From Bacteroidales bacterium (GTDB taxonomy: Bacteria; Bacteroidota; Bacteroidia; Bacteroidales; VadinHA17), in the NCBI GenBank assembly GCA_027451265.1, contig DAIDJT010000084.1:1-9433 (forward strand): DNA of 9,433 bases, read 5' to 3'. Shown here piece by piece: positions 1 through 6,979 of this stretch. A model generated the notes under the pieces. The model made no database searches. It was not told where the DNA came from and saw nothing but the letters and a program-made list of their open reading frames with translations. Within the stretch, counting starts at the first letter, position 1, and the number at the start of each line of letters is the position of its first letter. Made by a program: the position numbers and the translations under genes.

Positions 1-760
1 CAACGAAGAACTTCGGAACAGTTATTGAGGTGCCTATTGCCGAGCCGCCGAGGTTAACCACCTTTATCCGCTCGAGGCATTTCGATACTCTCCACCAGTC
101 ACGTGAGAGTGCATCATTATAACTGCTGAAGAGCCTGCCGAATGTAGAGGGCACAGCTTCCTGCATCTGCGTGTATGCCACGCGAAGTTTTTGCCGGTTT
201 TCCTTTTCGAGTTCCTCAGTCTTTTGCCTTAATCCATTGATTGTGTTCTCCAGTTCTGTCAGCAGATTCATGGCAGCCACCCTCAGGGCTGTGGGAACAA
301 CATCGTTTGTCGACTGGAAGATGTTTGCATCCTCAATCGGATCAATCAGGTCATAATCACCCGGGCTGGAGCCCATAATCTGCAGGGCGCGGTTGGCTAT
401 GATCTCATTGATGTTCATGTTAATGCTTGTGCCGGCACCGCCCGAAACGGCTGGCACAATAAAATGCTTAAAGTGTTTTCCTTCCGCACATTCTCCGGCG
501 GCAGCCGATAGAGCTTCGAGTTTTTCTGCCCTGACAACCCTGATATTCAGCCCTGACAGATCATATTGTTTCGCTGCCTCAGCAAAGAAGGAGGCTGCCG
601 TAAGATAGCAGGCCTGCTTGGTGATGGCCATTGCCCTGTACCATTCATTGTGGAACCGGCCCTCATCAGGGAAGTTTTCACTGGCCCTTACAGAATGAAT
701 GCCGTAAAGTGCACTTTCATCAAGTTCCTTTTCTCCTATGAAATCCTTTTCGAGTCGCAC
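1..760 (-). CDS. aspA: Aspartate ammonia-lyase, N-terminal half (C-terminus beyond window edge)
   Basis: Deaminates L-aspartate to fumarate and ammonia in the cytoplasm; member of the class II fumarase/aspartase superfamily. About 253 residues are visible, roughly the first half of a usual 450-470 residue protein. Seen in order: an N-terminal stretch RLEKDFIGEKEL (2-13) and YGIHSVRASENF (19-30), the aspartase hallmark SGGAGTSINMNINE (106-119) with IANRA, then QSTNDVVPTALR (149-160), which corresponds to the substrate-binding STND region, and NLGGSAIGTSIT (236-247) at the edge. The GSS signature loop of the family lies outside the window. There is no ATG near the N-terminus; GTG at 758-760 is chosen because it places the RLEKDF motif at the usual distance from the start. 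It lies 7 bases after the stop of the upstream gene on the same strand, so co-transcription is likely. Fumarase is less likely because the motif wording is that of aspartases. Confidence 0.87.
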   Translation of the reverse strand, partial: MRLEKDFIGEKELDESALYGIHSVRASENFPDEGRFHNEWYRAMAITKQACYLTAASFFAEAAKQYDLSGLNIRVVRAEKLEALSAAAGECAEGKHFKHFIVPAVSGGAGTSINMNINEIIANRALQIMGSSPGDYDLIDPIEDANIFQSTNDVVPTALRVAAMNLLTELENTINGLRQKTEELEKENRQKLRVAYTQMQEAVPSTFGRLFSSYNDALSRDWWRVSKCLERIKVVNLGGSAIGTSITVPKFFV

Positions 761-767
761 GGCGAAA

Positions 768-1958
768 TCAGTTTTCTTTTTCAGTTCCCGGCAGGGAAAA
801 TTTCTTCGATTGTGCCTCCGCCTCAATCTCTTCGCTCTTCTTCTGAAGCTCGTCAATGGAGATTATCTTGGCCCGTTTTTCGGTTGGCGGATTGAGTTTT
901 TCAGATTTCTCGAATTCAATTACCTGCTTTTTAATGTCTTCCGGCAGATCCTTCTGGCTTTTGAGAACAATGTCAATGAACTCATCGGAAAAAAACTGGT
1001 CGACCTGTATGCGGCGCTTGACGGTATGGGCAAACTTGCCAATAATGCGACATATGCTGTCACGGTCCTCGGGGCTCAGCTTCTCAGCCAGGTCATACTC
1101 CTCGATCTTCTTAAGCGAGAGTATCACAGGCTCAAGAGCGTCTTTGGTAATGACAAAGACGTCATAATCGCCAAGCCTGAATGTCAACTGTTTGATCCTG
1201 TCAATTGTGTTTGTGGGCACTACCAGGAACATTGATTTTTTTACGTTGTCCTGGCTGGCGTATTTCTTCAGGTTTTCGGCCTGCGTTTTAATATAGGTCG
1301 GGAAGTTTGACAGGTCATCGTTTGCCGGGCTCTTGGCGTCAAAGATTATATACTCGCCGCTGATCTCGATTGTATTGTCAGGATTGCCCCTGAAGGGGAC
1401 CTTCTCCACGTAGTTTACATGATTCACGTCGCAGATGCGGATAATTGCATTTTTCACATCTGTTTCGTGTTCTGACCATTGTTTTTTCATGGCCTCCATC
1501 CTGTCAGCCGCTTCCCGGAGCTTATCTTCGTTCAGCCTGTGCCGTTCAGACTCGAGGCTGTCCTTTGTCTGGTTCAGCCGTGCGATGTTCTCGTTATAGT
1601 TTTTGACGTTTTCTTCCCTGGTAGCTTCGAAGCCCGCCACCTTTTTGGTGAGCTCCTGTATTCCGGCCGAATGTTCCCTCAGGCGACCGTTAAGCTCCTC
1701 TATGTTGGCGTCCTTGCGGGCTGACTGTACTTCCATGTCACGCACCCTCTGGGAAAGGTTTTCATTCCGCGCTGACAGTTCTGTTATACGGTTCTGCAGC
1801 CGGCCGGTGTTCTCCCTGACTGCTTCTGCCTCCCGTGCGAGTGCCCGGAACTCCTCGTATGCATCAAAGCTGAGATTCCGTACCCTTCTCCAGTGGAATA
1901 GCCTCTGCCAGAAGCTGAGATCCTTTATCCTGTCAAAAAAGAGGTTCAGTTTTTCCAT
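768..1958 (-). CDS. Coiled-coil protein with RmuC-like PD-(D/E)XK-type core
   Basis: Not firmly recognised. With ATG at 1956-1958 it has 396 residues; a GTG two codons upstream (1962-1964) is the alternative start. Residues 1-30 are rich in aromatic and basic residues (FWQRLFHWRR). Residues about 34-165 are highly charged with heptad-like leucines, a long predicted coiled coil. Residues about 165-330 look globular and contain NPDN (D194) followed by EYIIFDAKSP (D207, K209): an acidic residue, then D-x-K ending a beta strand, as in the PD-(D/E)XK nuclease fold. RmuC proteins have the same plan of coiled coil then a nuclease-like core with a (I/F)D(A/S)K strand. The tail (350-396) is charged and low in complexity. 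No signal peptide or clear membrane helix is seen. It lies 7 bases upstream of aspA on the same strand, which suggests an operon but no obvious shared job. Nuclease activity is inference; it could be a structural homologue. Confidence 0.8.
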   Translation of the reverse strand: MEKLNLFFDRIKDLSFWQRLFHWRRVRNLSFDAYEEFRALAREAEAVRENTGRLQNRITELSARNENLSQRVRDMEVQSARKDANIEELNGRLREHSAGIQELTKKVAGFEATREENVKNYNENIARLNQTKDSLESERHRLNEDKLREAADRMEAMKKQWSEHETDVKNAIIRICDVNHVNYVEKVPFRGNPDNTIEISGEYIIFDAKSPANDDLSNFPTYIKTQAENLKKYASQDNVKKSMFLVVPTNTIDRIKQLTFRLGDYDVFVITKDALEPVILSLKKIEEYDLAEKLSPEDRDSICRIIGKFAHTVKRRIQVDQFFSDEFIDIVLKSQKDLPEDIKKQVIEFEKSEKLNPPTEKRAKIISIDELQKKSEEIEAEAQSKKFSLPGTEKEN

Positions 1959-1963
1959 GAACA

Positions 1964-2015
1964 CAAAGTTAGCAAATCTGCAATGGTCATTTCAGAAGGC
2001 GGGGCAATAAAGTTA
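1964..2015 (-). promoter_or_regulatory. Possible promoter boxes for the coiled-coil gene / aspA operon
   Basis: Read on the minus strand, two matches to the Bacteroidota -7 element TAnnTTTG lie upstream of the start: TAACTTTA (2008-2015) and TAACTTTG (1964-1971). Neither has a TTG box at the usual 19-20 bp upstream distance. The nearer one would give an almost leaderless message, the farther one a leader of about 40 bases. Only box similarity supports this. Confidence 0.25.
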
Positions 2016-2074
2016 CATTGGAACAAAGCGGAATTTGCCAGTTCATAATGATCAGGAAGATAATGGCAGCATGT

Positions 2075-3205
2075 TTATCTAAGCAGGGCCGCGGTGCACC
2101 ATAACACCGGAGCCTGGCCGTGGAAGTCGCCGGTGTTACGTTTCCGGTTCATGTAGTGCAAGCGGTCAGTGCTGGTCCCCGTACCTTCACAGACTTCGGT
2201 CACGTTGCCTTCGTCATTTATATATGTTACAAGAGACAGCCACGCTTTTCTCGCTGCAGCGCCATATGTTTTTTCATCAAGCCAGCCGTTCTTCACGCCG
2301 GTTATCATTGCATATGTGAACATGGCTGTTGAAGATGTCTCCTTCCAGAACTCAGGGTCATCAATTACCTGCCGCCACATCCCGTTCTCAGCCTGGTGCC
2401 TGAGAAGAGTTGCCATCATCTTCTTATAACCTTCCATGATTCGCAGCCTGTCAGGATGGCCTTCGGGCATGGCTCGTAATATCTCAGCCATCCCGGCAGC
2501 CATCCATCCGTTGCCACGGCCCCAGGAAAAACGGGCATAGGGTGCATGGTAAAAAAGGCCATTCTCAAGCTGGATCGTGTCGAGATAAAGTATCATCTCC
2601 TTTGCTGCCCGGTCAATATATTTAATATCACCGGTGGCCCTGTATGCCTGTGACTGGACTGCGGTGATCATGAACATGTCATCAATCCAAATGCGAGTCT
2701 GCCAGGTATAACCGCGGTCAGCGTATGCCTTTTCCTCAGGCCCGGCGCTGTCAGGCAGTATCCACTGCGAGTCTGCATAATGAAGCCCCAGGTCAAGGTA
2801 TTTTTTCTCACCGTTGACAATGTAGAATTCAAGCGGCACTGAACCGAAGACATTATTGTCAACGTGGTTTGGAGGCGGGAGAAGGTTGCTCATGGTTTCA
2901 AAAAGCGGTTCAAACCGTTCCTGAAGTTTGGTAAGCAGTTCCTTGTTGCCGGAAGCCTCTGCAAACCAGATGCTTCCGAGCCATGTGCAGGCCTCCGAAT
3001 AGACTATCTGGGTGGCAGACTGTCCGGATGAGACATCTCCGCTGCTCTTGTGAGGAGTAGCCAGGTACCGTTCAGAGAGCAGGAGTCCAACTTTCCCCGG
3101 ATCTGCGTCAGCCGGCCAGTTTTTAAGATCATAATCAGCTGTCTGCGTGCAGGCGGATGCCGCCAGAATCATTGAAAGTCCGAAAGCAGAAAGAACATTT
3201 TTCAT
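2075..3205 (-). CDS. GH105-type unsaturated glycuronyl/rhamnogalacturonyl hydrolase, lipoprotein
   Basis: Glycosidase of the GH88/GH105 (YteR-like) group, which removes the terminal unsaturated uronic acid left by polysaccharide lyases acting on pectin, ulvan or similar polymers. 376 residues, the usual length. An N-terminal lipoprotein-type signal (hydrophobic 3-16, then AASAC with Cys19) predicts membrane anchoring in the periplasm or at the surface. Family features seen: TWQTRIWIDDMFM (167-179) with the acidic pair D175/D176 at the place of the catalytic Asp, the WGRGNGW signature (228-234), ENGMWRQV (273-280), KETSSTAMF (288-296) and HGQAPVLW near the C-terminus (362-369). An in-frame start at 3250 would add 15 residues before the signal peptide and overlap the upstream gene, so ATG at 3203-3205 is preferred. 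It starts 10 bases after the stop of the MerR/B12 regulator gene and is probably co-transcribed. No lyase or SusC/D pair is in view, so the substrate is not known. Confidence 0.88.
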   Translation of the reverse strand: MKNVLSAFGLSMILAASACTQTADYDLKNWPADADPGKVGLLLSERYLATPHKSSGDVSSGQSATQIVYSEACTWLGSIWFAEASGNKELLTKLQERFEPLFETMSNLLPPPNHVDNNVFGSVPLEFYIVNGEKKYLDLGLHYADSQWILPDSAGPEEKAYADRGYTWQTRIWIDDMFMITAVQSQAYRATGDIKYIDRAAKEMILYLDTIQLENGLFYHAPYARFSWGRGNGWMAAGMAEILRAMPEGHPDRLRIMEGYKKMMATLLRHQAENGMWRQVIDDPEFWKETSSTAMFTYAMITGVKNGWLDEKTYGAAARKAWLSLVTYINDEGNVTEVCEGTGTSTDRLHYMNRKRNTGDFHGQAPVLWCTAALLR

Positions 3206-3215
3206 CAGTGCGGAA

Positions 3216-4088
3216 TCAAAGGTATTTTTGCAGTGAATTAACCGAATCAAACGGAACGATATTCTTCAGGGACATTTTTCCGGCATGGGGTGCAAGTATT
3301 CCGGCAGCAAGTATTGTCTGATCCATGAAGGCGGAGGAGATATGTTTGAGATAATCTTCCGGCCTGGCAAAGGGCAGGTTTGTCAGTGCGCCTGTAACCA
3401 GGAAATCGGGGTGCCATCTCTCAACGATATCCTTAAGGCCATTGAAAGGGGTTGACTGGCCGAGGTATAAAACACTGTGGCCCTCCTTCCTGATCATGTA
3501 GGTGAAGAAGAGGAGTCCCATCTCATGCAACTCGCTCTCCGGTAGAAACATTATGAATTTCTTACGATCAGGCCGTTCAGGAGGTGAAAGGGTATCGATG
3601 GCTGCGATCAGCCTTTTCCTGAAGATATTTGAAACGAAATGTTCCGCACCGATATCAACCGATCCGGCATGCCACATAATGCCTACTCTTCTGAGGAAGG
3701 GGAAGACAACTGTTGTAAATGTGGCTTCAAATCCCCTGTTAATAACCGACCGCATGAGGATATCATTTATCCGTTCCTCATCCAGGTCTGACATGGCCAC
3801 TATCAGTGAATCAATCTGGGTCTCGGTATCGGATGATTCCCTGGTGAGCAGTAATACCTTCTCTTCGAGTTCGGGGCCGCTGAAGGTGGCTATTTTTGAA
3901 ATTTTTATCCCTTTGCGGTAAAGGATTGATATGTTGAGAATCCGCTTGAGGTCGTCACTGTCATACCATCTCCGGTTGGTGTCGGTACGGTGAGGCCTGA
4001 TGATCCTGTAGCGCCGTTCCCATATCCTGATGGTCCCGGCCATGATGCCGGTCAGCTTTTCCAGGTCACTTATCGTGTAACGGTCCAT
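3216..4088 (-). CDS. MerR-family regulator with B12-binding photoreceptor module (CarH/LitR type)
   Basis: Cytoplasmic DNA-binding regulator of 290 residues. Residues 1-70 are a MerR winged helix-turn-helix: YTISDLEKLTG, TIRIWERRY (19-27), then the RRWYDSDDLKRI wing (39-50). Residues about 90-165 are the helical-bundle part of the B12-binding module with the diagnostic W-x9-EH (W139, E149, H150). Residues about 176-285 are a Rossmann-like cobalamin domain with E-x-H-x-x-G (E186, H188, G191), where the His is the expected lower axial ligand, followed by LGQSTPF (209-215). In characterised CarH/LitR proteins adenosylcobalamin promotes a DNA-bound tetramer in the dark and light breaks it, releasing repression. 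The full motif set suggests this one can bind cobalamin; light response is inference. Relatives usually sit beside carotenoid or photolyase genes, but here the downstream neighbour is a GH105 lipoprotein gene 10 bases away. A TATATTTA stretch (4109-4116, minus) resembles a -7 box but has no good upstream partner. Confidence 0.9.
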   Translation of the reverse strand: MDRYTISDLEKLTGIMAGTIRIWERRYRIIRPHRTDTNRRWYDSDDLKRILNISILYRKGIKISKIATFSGPELEEKVLLLTRESSDTETQIDSLIVAMSDLDEERINDILMRSVINRGFEATFTTVVFPFLRRVGIMWHAGSVDIGAEHFVSNIFRKRLIAAIDTLSPPERPDRKKFIMFLPESELHEMGLLFFTYMIRKEGHSVLYLGQSTPFNGLKDIVERWHPDFLVTGALTNLPFARPEDYLKHISSAFMDQTILAAGILAPHAGKMSLKNIVPFDSVNSLQKYL

Positions 4089-4149
4089 TGAATGGGATAT
4101 TCCGATGTTAAATATAGTTCTTTGTCAGAAGCGGGCCATAAAACCATTT

Positions 4150-4179
4150 AAAAAAAGCGACGCCCGGTTTGAGCGTCGC
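4150..4179 (-). terminator. Intrinsic terminator of the FAS1 lipoprotein gene
   Basis: On the minus strand a perfect 7-bp GC-rich stem (GCGACGC at 4173-4179 pairing with GCGTCGC at 4157-4163, 9-base loop) is followed at once by seven T residues (4150-4156). It begins 28 bases after the FAS1 stop codon and ends before the MerR gene, so it separates these two units. On the plus strand there is no T-run of equal quality. Confidence 0.88.
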
Positions 4180-4207
4180 CTCTTTGTATGGATCATATAT
4201 GGATGCC

Positions 4208-5122
4208 TTATGGCAGAAGAACCTGGTCAATCACGTGGATGATGCCGTTGGAAGCCTGCACATCGGTTGCAACAATCTTTGAGCTTCCGTTGATTGTGGG
4301 CACCGGGCTGAGTGCTATGCTGATTGATCCGTTGAGTGTTTCAACGTTTCCGGCCTGAAGCTGTGTTGAAAGAACGTTTCCGCTGACCACATGGTAAGTG
4401 AGTATCGGAACAAGTTGCTCTGCTGTCAGATCGGCAATCCCTGATATTCCAAGGGTTGTGAACAGTGCCTGGAAGGCTGAATTTGTCGGGGCGAAGATAG
4501 TAAACGGACCGTTGCCCTTAAGAACTTCCACCAGGTTTGCCTTAACCACAGCCTGCACGAGGATGCTGAATGAGTCATTGTTCAGAGCCTGATCAACTAC
4601 CGTAGGGGGCAGAAGGACTTTGTCAATAACATGTATCACGCCGTTCTTTACATCAACATCCGCAGTGGTGACATTGGTGGTCTTGTTCAGTTTGACACCT
4701 GATGACACGTCAACCTTCAGGCTCAGGGTGGAACCCTGAGCAGGACTTAATGTACTGTAGTATCCTGTGGTGATCATTGATGACTTAGCCTCTGTACCAA
4801 GGACATGATAAAGAAGAATAGGAGTGAGTGTCTCTTTTGTAAGGGCGTCGATTCCGCTTATTCCGAGCTCATTGAAGAGTGCCGTGAAAGCGTCATTTGT
4901 GGGAGCAAATACAGTATAATTGCCGGTGCCGTTGAGGACGTTCACCAGGTCAGCCTTGGCAAGGGCCTCGACCAGTATAGAGAAGCTGGGATTTGAGCTG
5001 GCATATTCTGCAATGGTCATATCGGCCGCAGATTTCATATCATCGTCTGCCTTCTCGCAACCCGTAAATATAAATATGCCCATCAGGGCAATCATTCCGT
5101 AAATAAGTTTCTGCTTTTTCAT
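4208..5122 (-). CDS. Lipoprotein with two fasciclin (FAS1) domains
   Basis: Envelope-anchored protein of 304 residues built from two FAS1 repeats, a fold known for adhesion and cell-surface contact. The signal peptide (hydrophobic 6-20) ends in the lipobox FTGC with Cys22. The residues just after it are EKADDD, acidic with a lysine, similar to the lipoprotein surface-export signals described in Bacteroidota, so outer-surface exposure is plausible. FAS1 domain 1 is about 36-172 with H1 motif TVFAPTNDAF (70-79), YH (105-106) and H2 GVIHVIDKVLLP (161-172). Domain 2 is about 173-304 with TIFAPTNSAF (208-217), YH (243-244) and GIIHVIDQVLLP at the very C-terminus. The two domains are clearly similar, indicating internal duplication. 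It stands alone, with its own terminator at 4150-4179 and an inverted repeat spanning the start codon (5118-5172). No Shine-Dalgarno is seen. Binding partner unknown. Confidence 0.93.
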   Translation of the reverse strand: MKKQKLIYGMIALMGIFIFTGCEKADDDMKSAADMTIAEYASSNPSFSILVEALAKADLVNVLNGTGNYTVFAPTNDAFTALFNELGISGIDALTKETLTPILLYHVLGTEAKSSMITTGYYSTLSPAQGSTLSLKVDVSSGVKLNKTTNVTTADVDVKNGVIHVIDKVLLPPTVVDQALNNDSFSILVQAVVKANLVEVLKGNGPFTIFAPTNSAFQALFTTLGISGIADLTAEQLVPILTYHVVSGNVLSTQLQAGNVETLNGSISIALSPVPTINGSSKIVATDVQASNGIIHVIDQVLLP

Positions 5123-5172
5123 GATGTTCAGTTTTAATTGGTTATTGAAATTTGAACATAGAACATCATGAA
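5118..5172 (-). promoter_or_regulatory. Inverted repeat enclosing the FAS1 start codon
   Basis: A perfect 12-bp inverted repeat: TTCATGATGTTC (5118-5129) and GAACATCATGAA (5161-5172), 31-base spacer. The left arm contains the FAS1 start codon (CAT at 5120-5122). If the transcript starts upstream of 5172, it could fold so that the AUG sits inside a 12-bp stem, which would limit initiation. The arms could instead be a DNA operator. Confidence 0.6.
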
Positions 5173-5185
5173 TCCGGGAATGTTC
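5124..5185. repeat. Four GAACAT/ATGTTC half-sites upstream of the FAS1 gene
   Basis: The hexamer occurs four times in 62 bases: ATGTTC (5124-5129), GAACAT (5154-5159), GAACAT (5161-5166) and ATGTTC (5180-5185). The middle two are a direct repeat with one base between; the outer two are inverted relative to them. Such spacing is typical of a regulator binding region, though two copies are also the ends of the inverted repeat described at 5118-5172. Confidence 0.45.
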
Positions 5186-5363
5186 AAGATTGAGCGAAAT
5201 AAATTATACAAAAAGGCAGCGCATATCAGCGATATACCATAGCTATAATAGTGATATACAATGAAATAAATTATTAATGTTAAAATGTGTTAAATGTATA
5301 ATAAAATAAGCAATATAATGTACAATATTATTTCAAATCCATCTCTCCCCGGGCTTTCTGTGA
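5186..5363. other. AT-rich intergenic DNA with short repeats
   Basis: Non-coding stretch between the DUF3137 stop and the FAS1 control region. It holds GATATAC twice (5231-5237, 5253-5259), an inverted pair ATATC/GATAT (5223-5227, 5231-5235), and a near-tandem repeat TGTTAAAATG / TGTTAAATGT (5278-5287, 5288-5297). No T-tailed hairpin is seen for the DUF3137 gene. It may contain the FAS1 promoter, but I could not place boxes with confidence. Confidence 0.35.
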
Positions 5364-6326
5364 CTATTCCTTTGTCCAGATACGGGTGTTAAGGTTGAGG
5401 TCATCAACCACACCGGTAAGCAGCGTAAGGAACCTCAGGCTCTCTTCGAGGAATGCATAGTCGGCAGCAGGTTTGAAAGGCCTCAGCTCGAACAGGTCTT
5501 TGTACATGCTTATGGCAATGTATACCCTGGAATCAAGGAAGGAGAGATGTACATCCTTGTTCCATTTGTTTTTAAAGGCCATTATTCTTTCCATCAGGGA
5601 GGGGGTGAGGATATACCTGGCTTCCACCTGGTCTTCGCCATACACGCAGAACTCCTTTTCGAACCTCGGATCTTCAAGCCTGATCAGTTCCCCCCTGCCG
5701 GCAGAGACTGACTGCAATGCCTGGCCAAATTTGCCAAAGAGTTTCTCGGCCATGTCAGGCAGAACCACGGTATGTGTTTTAAAATTCTTGTTGAAGTCGG
5801 CAATTATGAATAGTCCCTTGAAGTATGTGACATATTCATTCCTCTGTTTTGATCCGCTGCCTGATGAAGAAAAATATTTGGCTGTCACCTCTGAGAATTC
5901 TATTTCCGTCTTTCCTCTTTTGCCCCTGAAATGATCCTCACCTGAGTACTCGTCACATGACTGAAGAAAAATCCTGCTTCTGACAAACTCCTCCTTCGGT
6001 ATGACCCCGTCTGGGGTGTATGTCAGTCCTTCATCAGCAAATGCGGCTACCCGCGAAATGATACTGGTCTTGTATTCGCTGCGGAAGCTCCGGCCGAAGA
6101 CGCCAAGGAGGATTATCGCGGTGAGCGAAGTAAGAATAACGGGTAATGCCCTGGGAAAGGAGCTTTCTCCCGGGATCAGGACTATTTCCAGTACCACTGC
6201 CGGGACTGCAATTGCCAGGATTGTCAGCAGCCGTTTTCTTACAGCCTTCCTCTCCCGGTCTATCATTTCGAGGTCGGGTCGCAGTTCCTTTTCATAGAAC
6301 TCCCTGAAATTGCCGTAACTGCCCAT
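5364..6326 (-). CDS. DUF3137 membrane protein (LemA partner)
   Basis: Inner-membrane protein of 320 residues of the DUF3137 family; biochemical role unknown. A short charged N-terminal segment (1-32) is followed by two hydrophobic helices (about 33-51 and 60-79) separated by a short loop with IPGESSFPRA, then a large soluble domain (80-320). The family core is clear: SEVTAKYF (145-152), FKGLFIIADFNK (169-180) and the most conserved block FEKEFCVYGEDQVEARYILTP (222-242), then RVYIAI (267-272). The start lies 19 bases after the lemA stop on the same strand. lemA and DUF3137 genes are repeatedly found together, so a shared membrane function is likely though undefined. The ATG at 6324-6326 has no Shine-Dalgarno, as is usual in this phylum. 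Confidence 0.87.
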   Translation of the reverse strand: MGSYGNFREFYEKELRPDLEMIDRERKAVRKRLLTILAIAVPAVVLEIVLIPGESSFPRALPVILTSLTAIILLGVFGRSFRSEYKTSIISRVAAFADEGLTYTPDGVIPKEEFVRSRIFLQSCDEYSGEDHFRGKRGKTEIEFSEVTAKYFSSSGSGSKQRNEYVTYFKGLFIIADFNKNFKTHTVVLPDMAEKLFGKFGQALQSVSAGRGELIRLEDPRFEKEFCVYGEDQVEARYILTPSLMERIMAFKNKWNKDVHLSFLDSRVYIAISMYKDLFELRPFKPAADYAFLEESLRFLTLLTGVVDDLNLNTRIWTKE

Positions 6327-6345
6327 ATCCGTATTTTTGTGGTGC

Positions 6346-6909
6346 TTAGCCCAGGTTCACGGGAGGTTTTGTGCTGATTTCCTTTCTGGTTTCTTCGGGG
6401 AGCTCGAAAAAGGTTCTTCTCTTATAGTTCATCATTGATGCGATAATGCCTGACGGGAACACTTCAATGCTGTTGTTGTAAAGAGTCACTGCAGCGTTGA
6501 AAGCGCGGCGTGAGGCTGCCAGCTGTTCCTCCACCTCGTTGAGGGTACCCTGCAGCTGCAGGAAATTTGCGGAGGCTTTCAGTTCAGGGTAATTTTCCAC
6601 GGCAACCAGCAGGTCTGACAGCCTGCCGCCGAGTCTGTTTTCAACCACCACCCGGTCTTCTGCGGAGAGACCATGTGAGAGAGCCCTGGTCCTGAGCCCG
6701 GTAATTTCGGTGAGGAGTTCCCTTTCATACTTCATATAAGCCTTTACAGCATCAACGATCCCTGGGATGAGGTCATACCTCTTCCTGAGCATGACGTCAA
6801 TTGAGGCGAATGCGTTTTCCACATCATTCTTGCGCCTGATAAGTGAATTAAAGATAAGTAATACCGTGAGCAGCAGTATGACTGCCGCTGCTATGACTGC
6901 CCAGACCAT
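6346..6909 (-). CDS. lemA: LemA family protein
   Basis: Membrane-anchored helical protein of 187 residues, the usual family length. One N-terminal membrane helix (about 3-20) is followed by a four-helix soluble domain. Family signatures: NDVENAFASIDVMLRKRYDL (28-47), IPGIVDAVKAYMKYE (48-62), ENYPELKASANFLQLQ (105-120), EVEEQLAASRRAFNAAV (125-141) and YNNSIEVFPS (144-153). The molecular function of LemA proteins is not settled. It is immediately upstream of the DUF3137 gene and 70 bases downstream of pcm, all on one strand. The ATG at 6907-6909 begins right at the membrane helix, which supports the start. Confidence 0.93.
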   Translation of the reverse strand: MVWAVIAAAVILLLTVLLIFNSLIRRKNDVENAFASIDVMLRKRYDLIPGIVDAVKAYMKYERELLTEITGLRTRALSHGLSAEDRVVVENRLGGRLSDLLVAVENYPELKASANFLQLQGTLNEVEEQLAASRRAFNAAVTLYNNSIEVFPSGIIASMMNYKRRTFFELPEETRKEISTKPPVNLG

Positions 6910-6943
6910 TTAATACAGGTGTTCAATTTTTAAGATTCGGTTA

Positions 6944-6965
6944 CCCGCGCCAAACTCAGGGCGGG
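6944..6965 (-). other. GC-rich hairpin between pcm and lemA
   Basis: CCCGCGCC and GGGCGGG can form a 7-bp stem with one bulged base and a 7-base loop. No T-run follows on either strand, so it is not a standard intrinsic terminator; it might act in partial termination or mRNA processing between pcm and lemA. A perfect 14-bp palindrome AAAATAGCTATTTT (6973-6986) overlaps the pcm stop codon nearby. Confidence 0.3.
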
Positions 6966-6979
6966 AAGTGTAAAAATAG

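Noticed and set aside
738..1235. Plus-strand open frame opposite the coiled-coil gene
   Set aside because: It is a shadow of the minus-strand gene, with no recognisable domain, and it crosses the aspA/coiled-coil gene junction.
3206..3250. Longer N-terminus for the GH105 gene
   Set aside because: It would overlap the MerR gene and put 15 residues ahead of a clean lipoprotein signal peptide.
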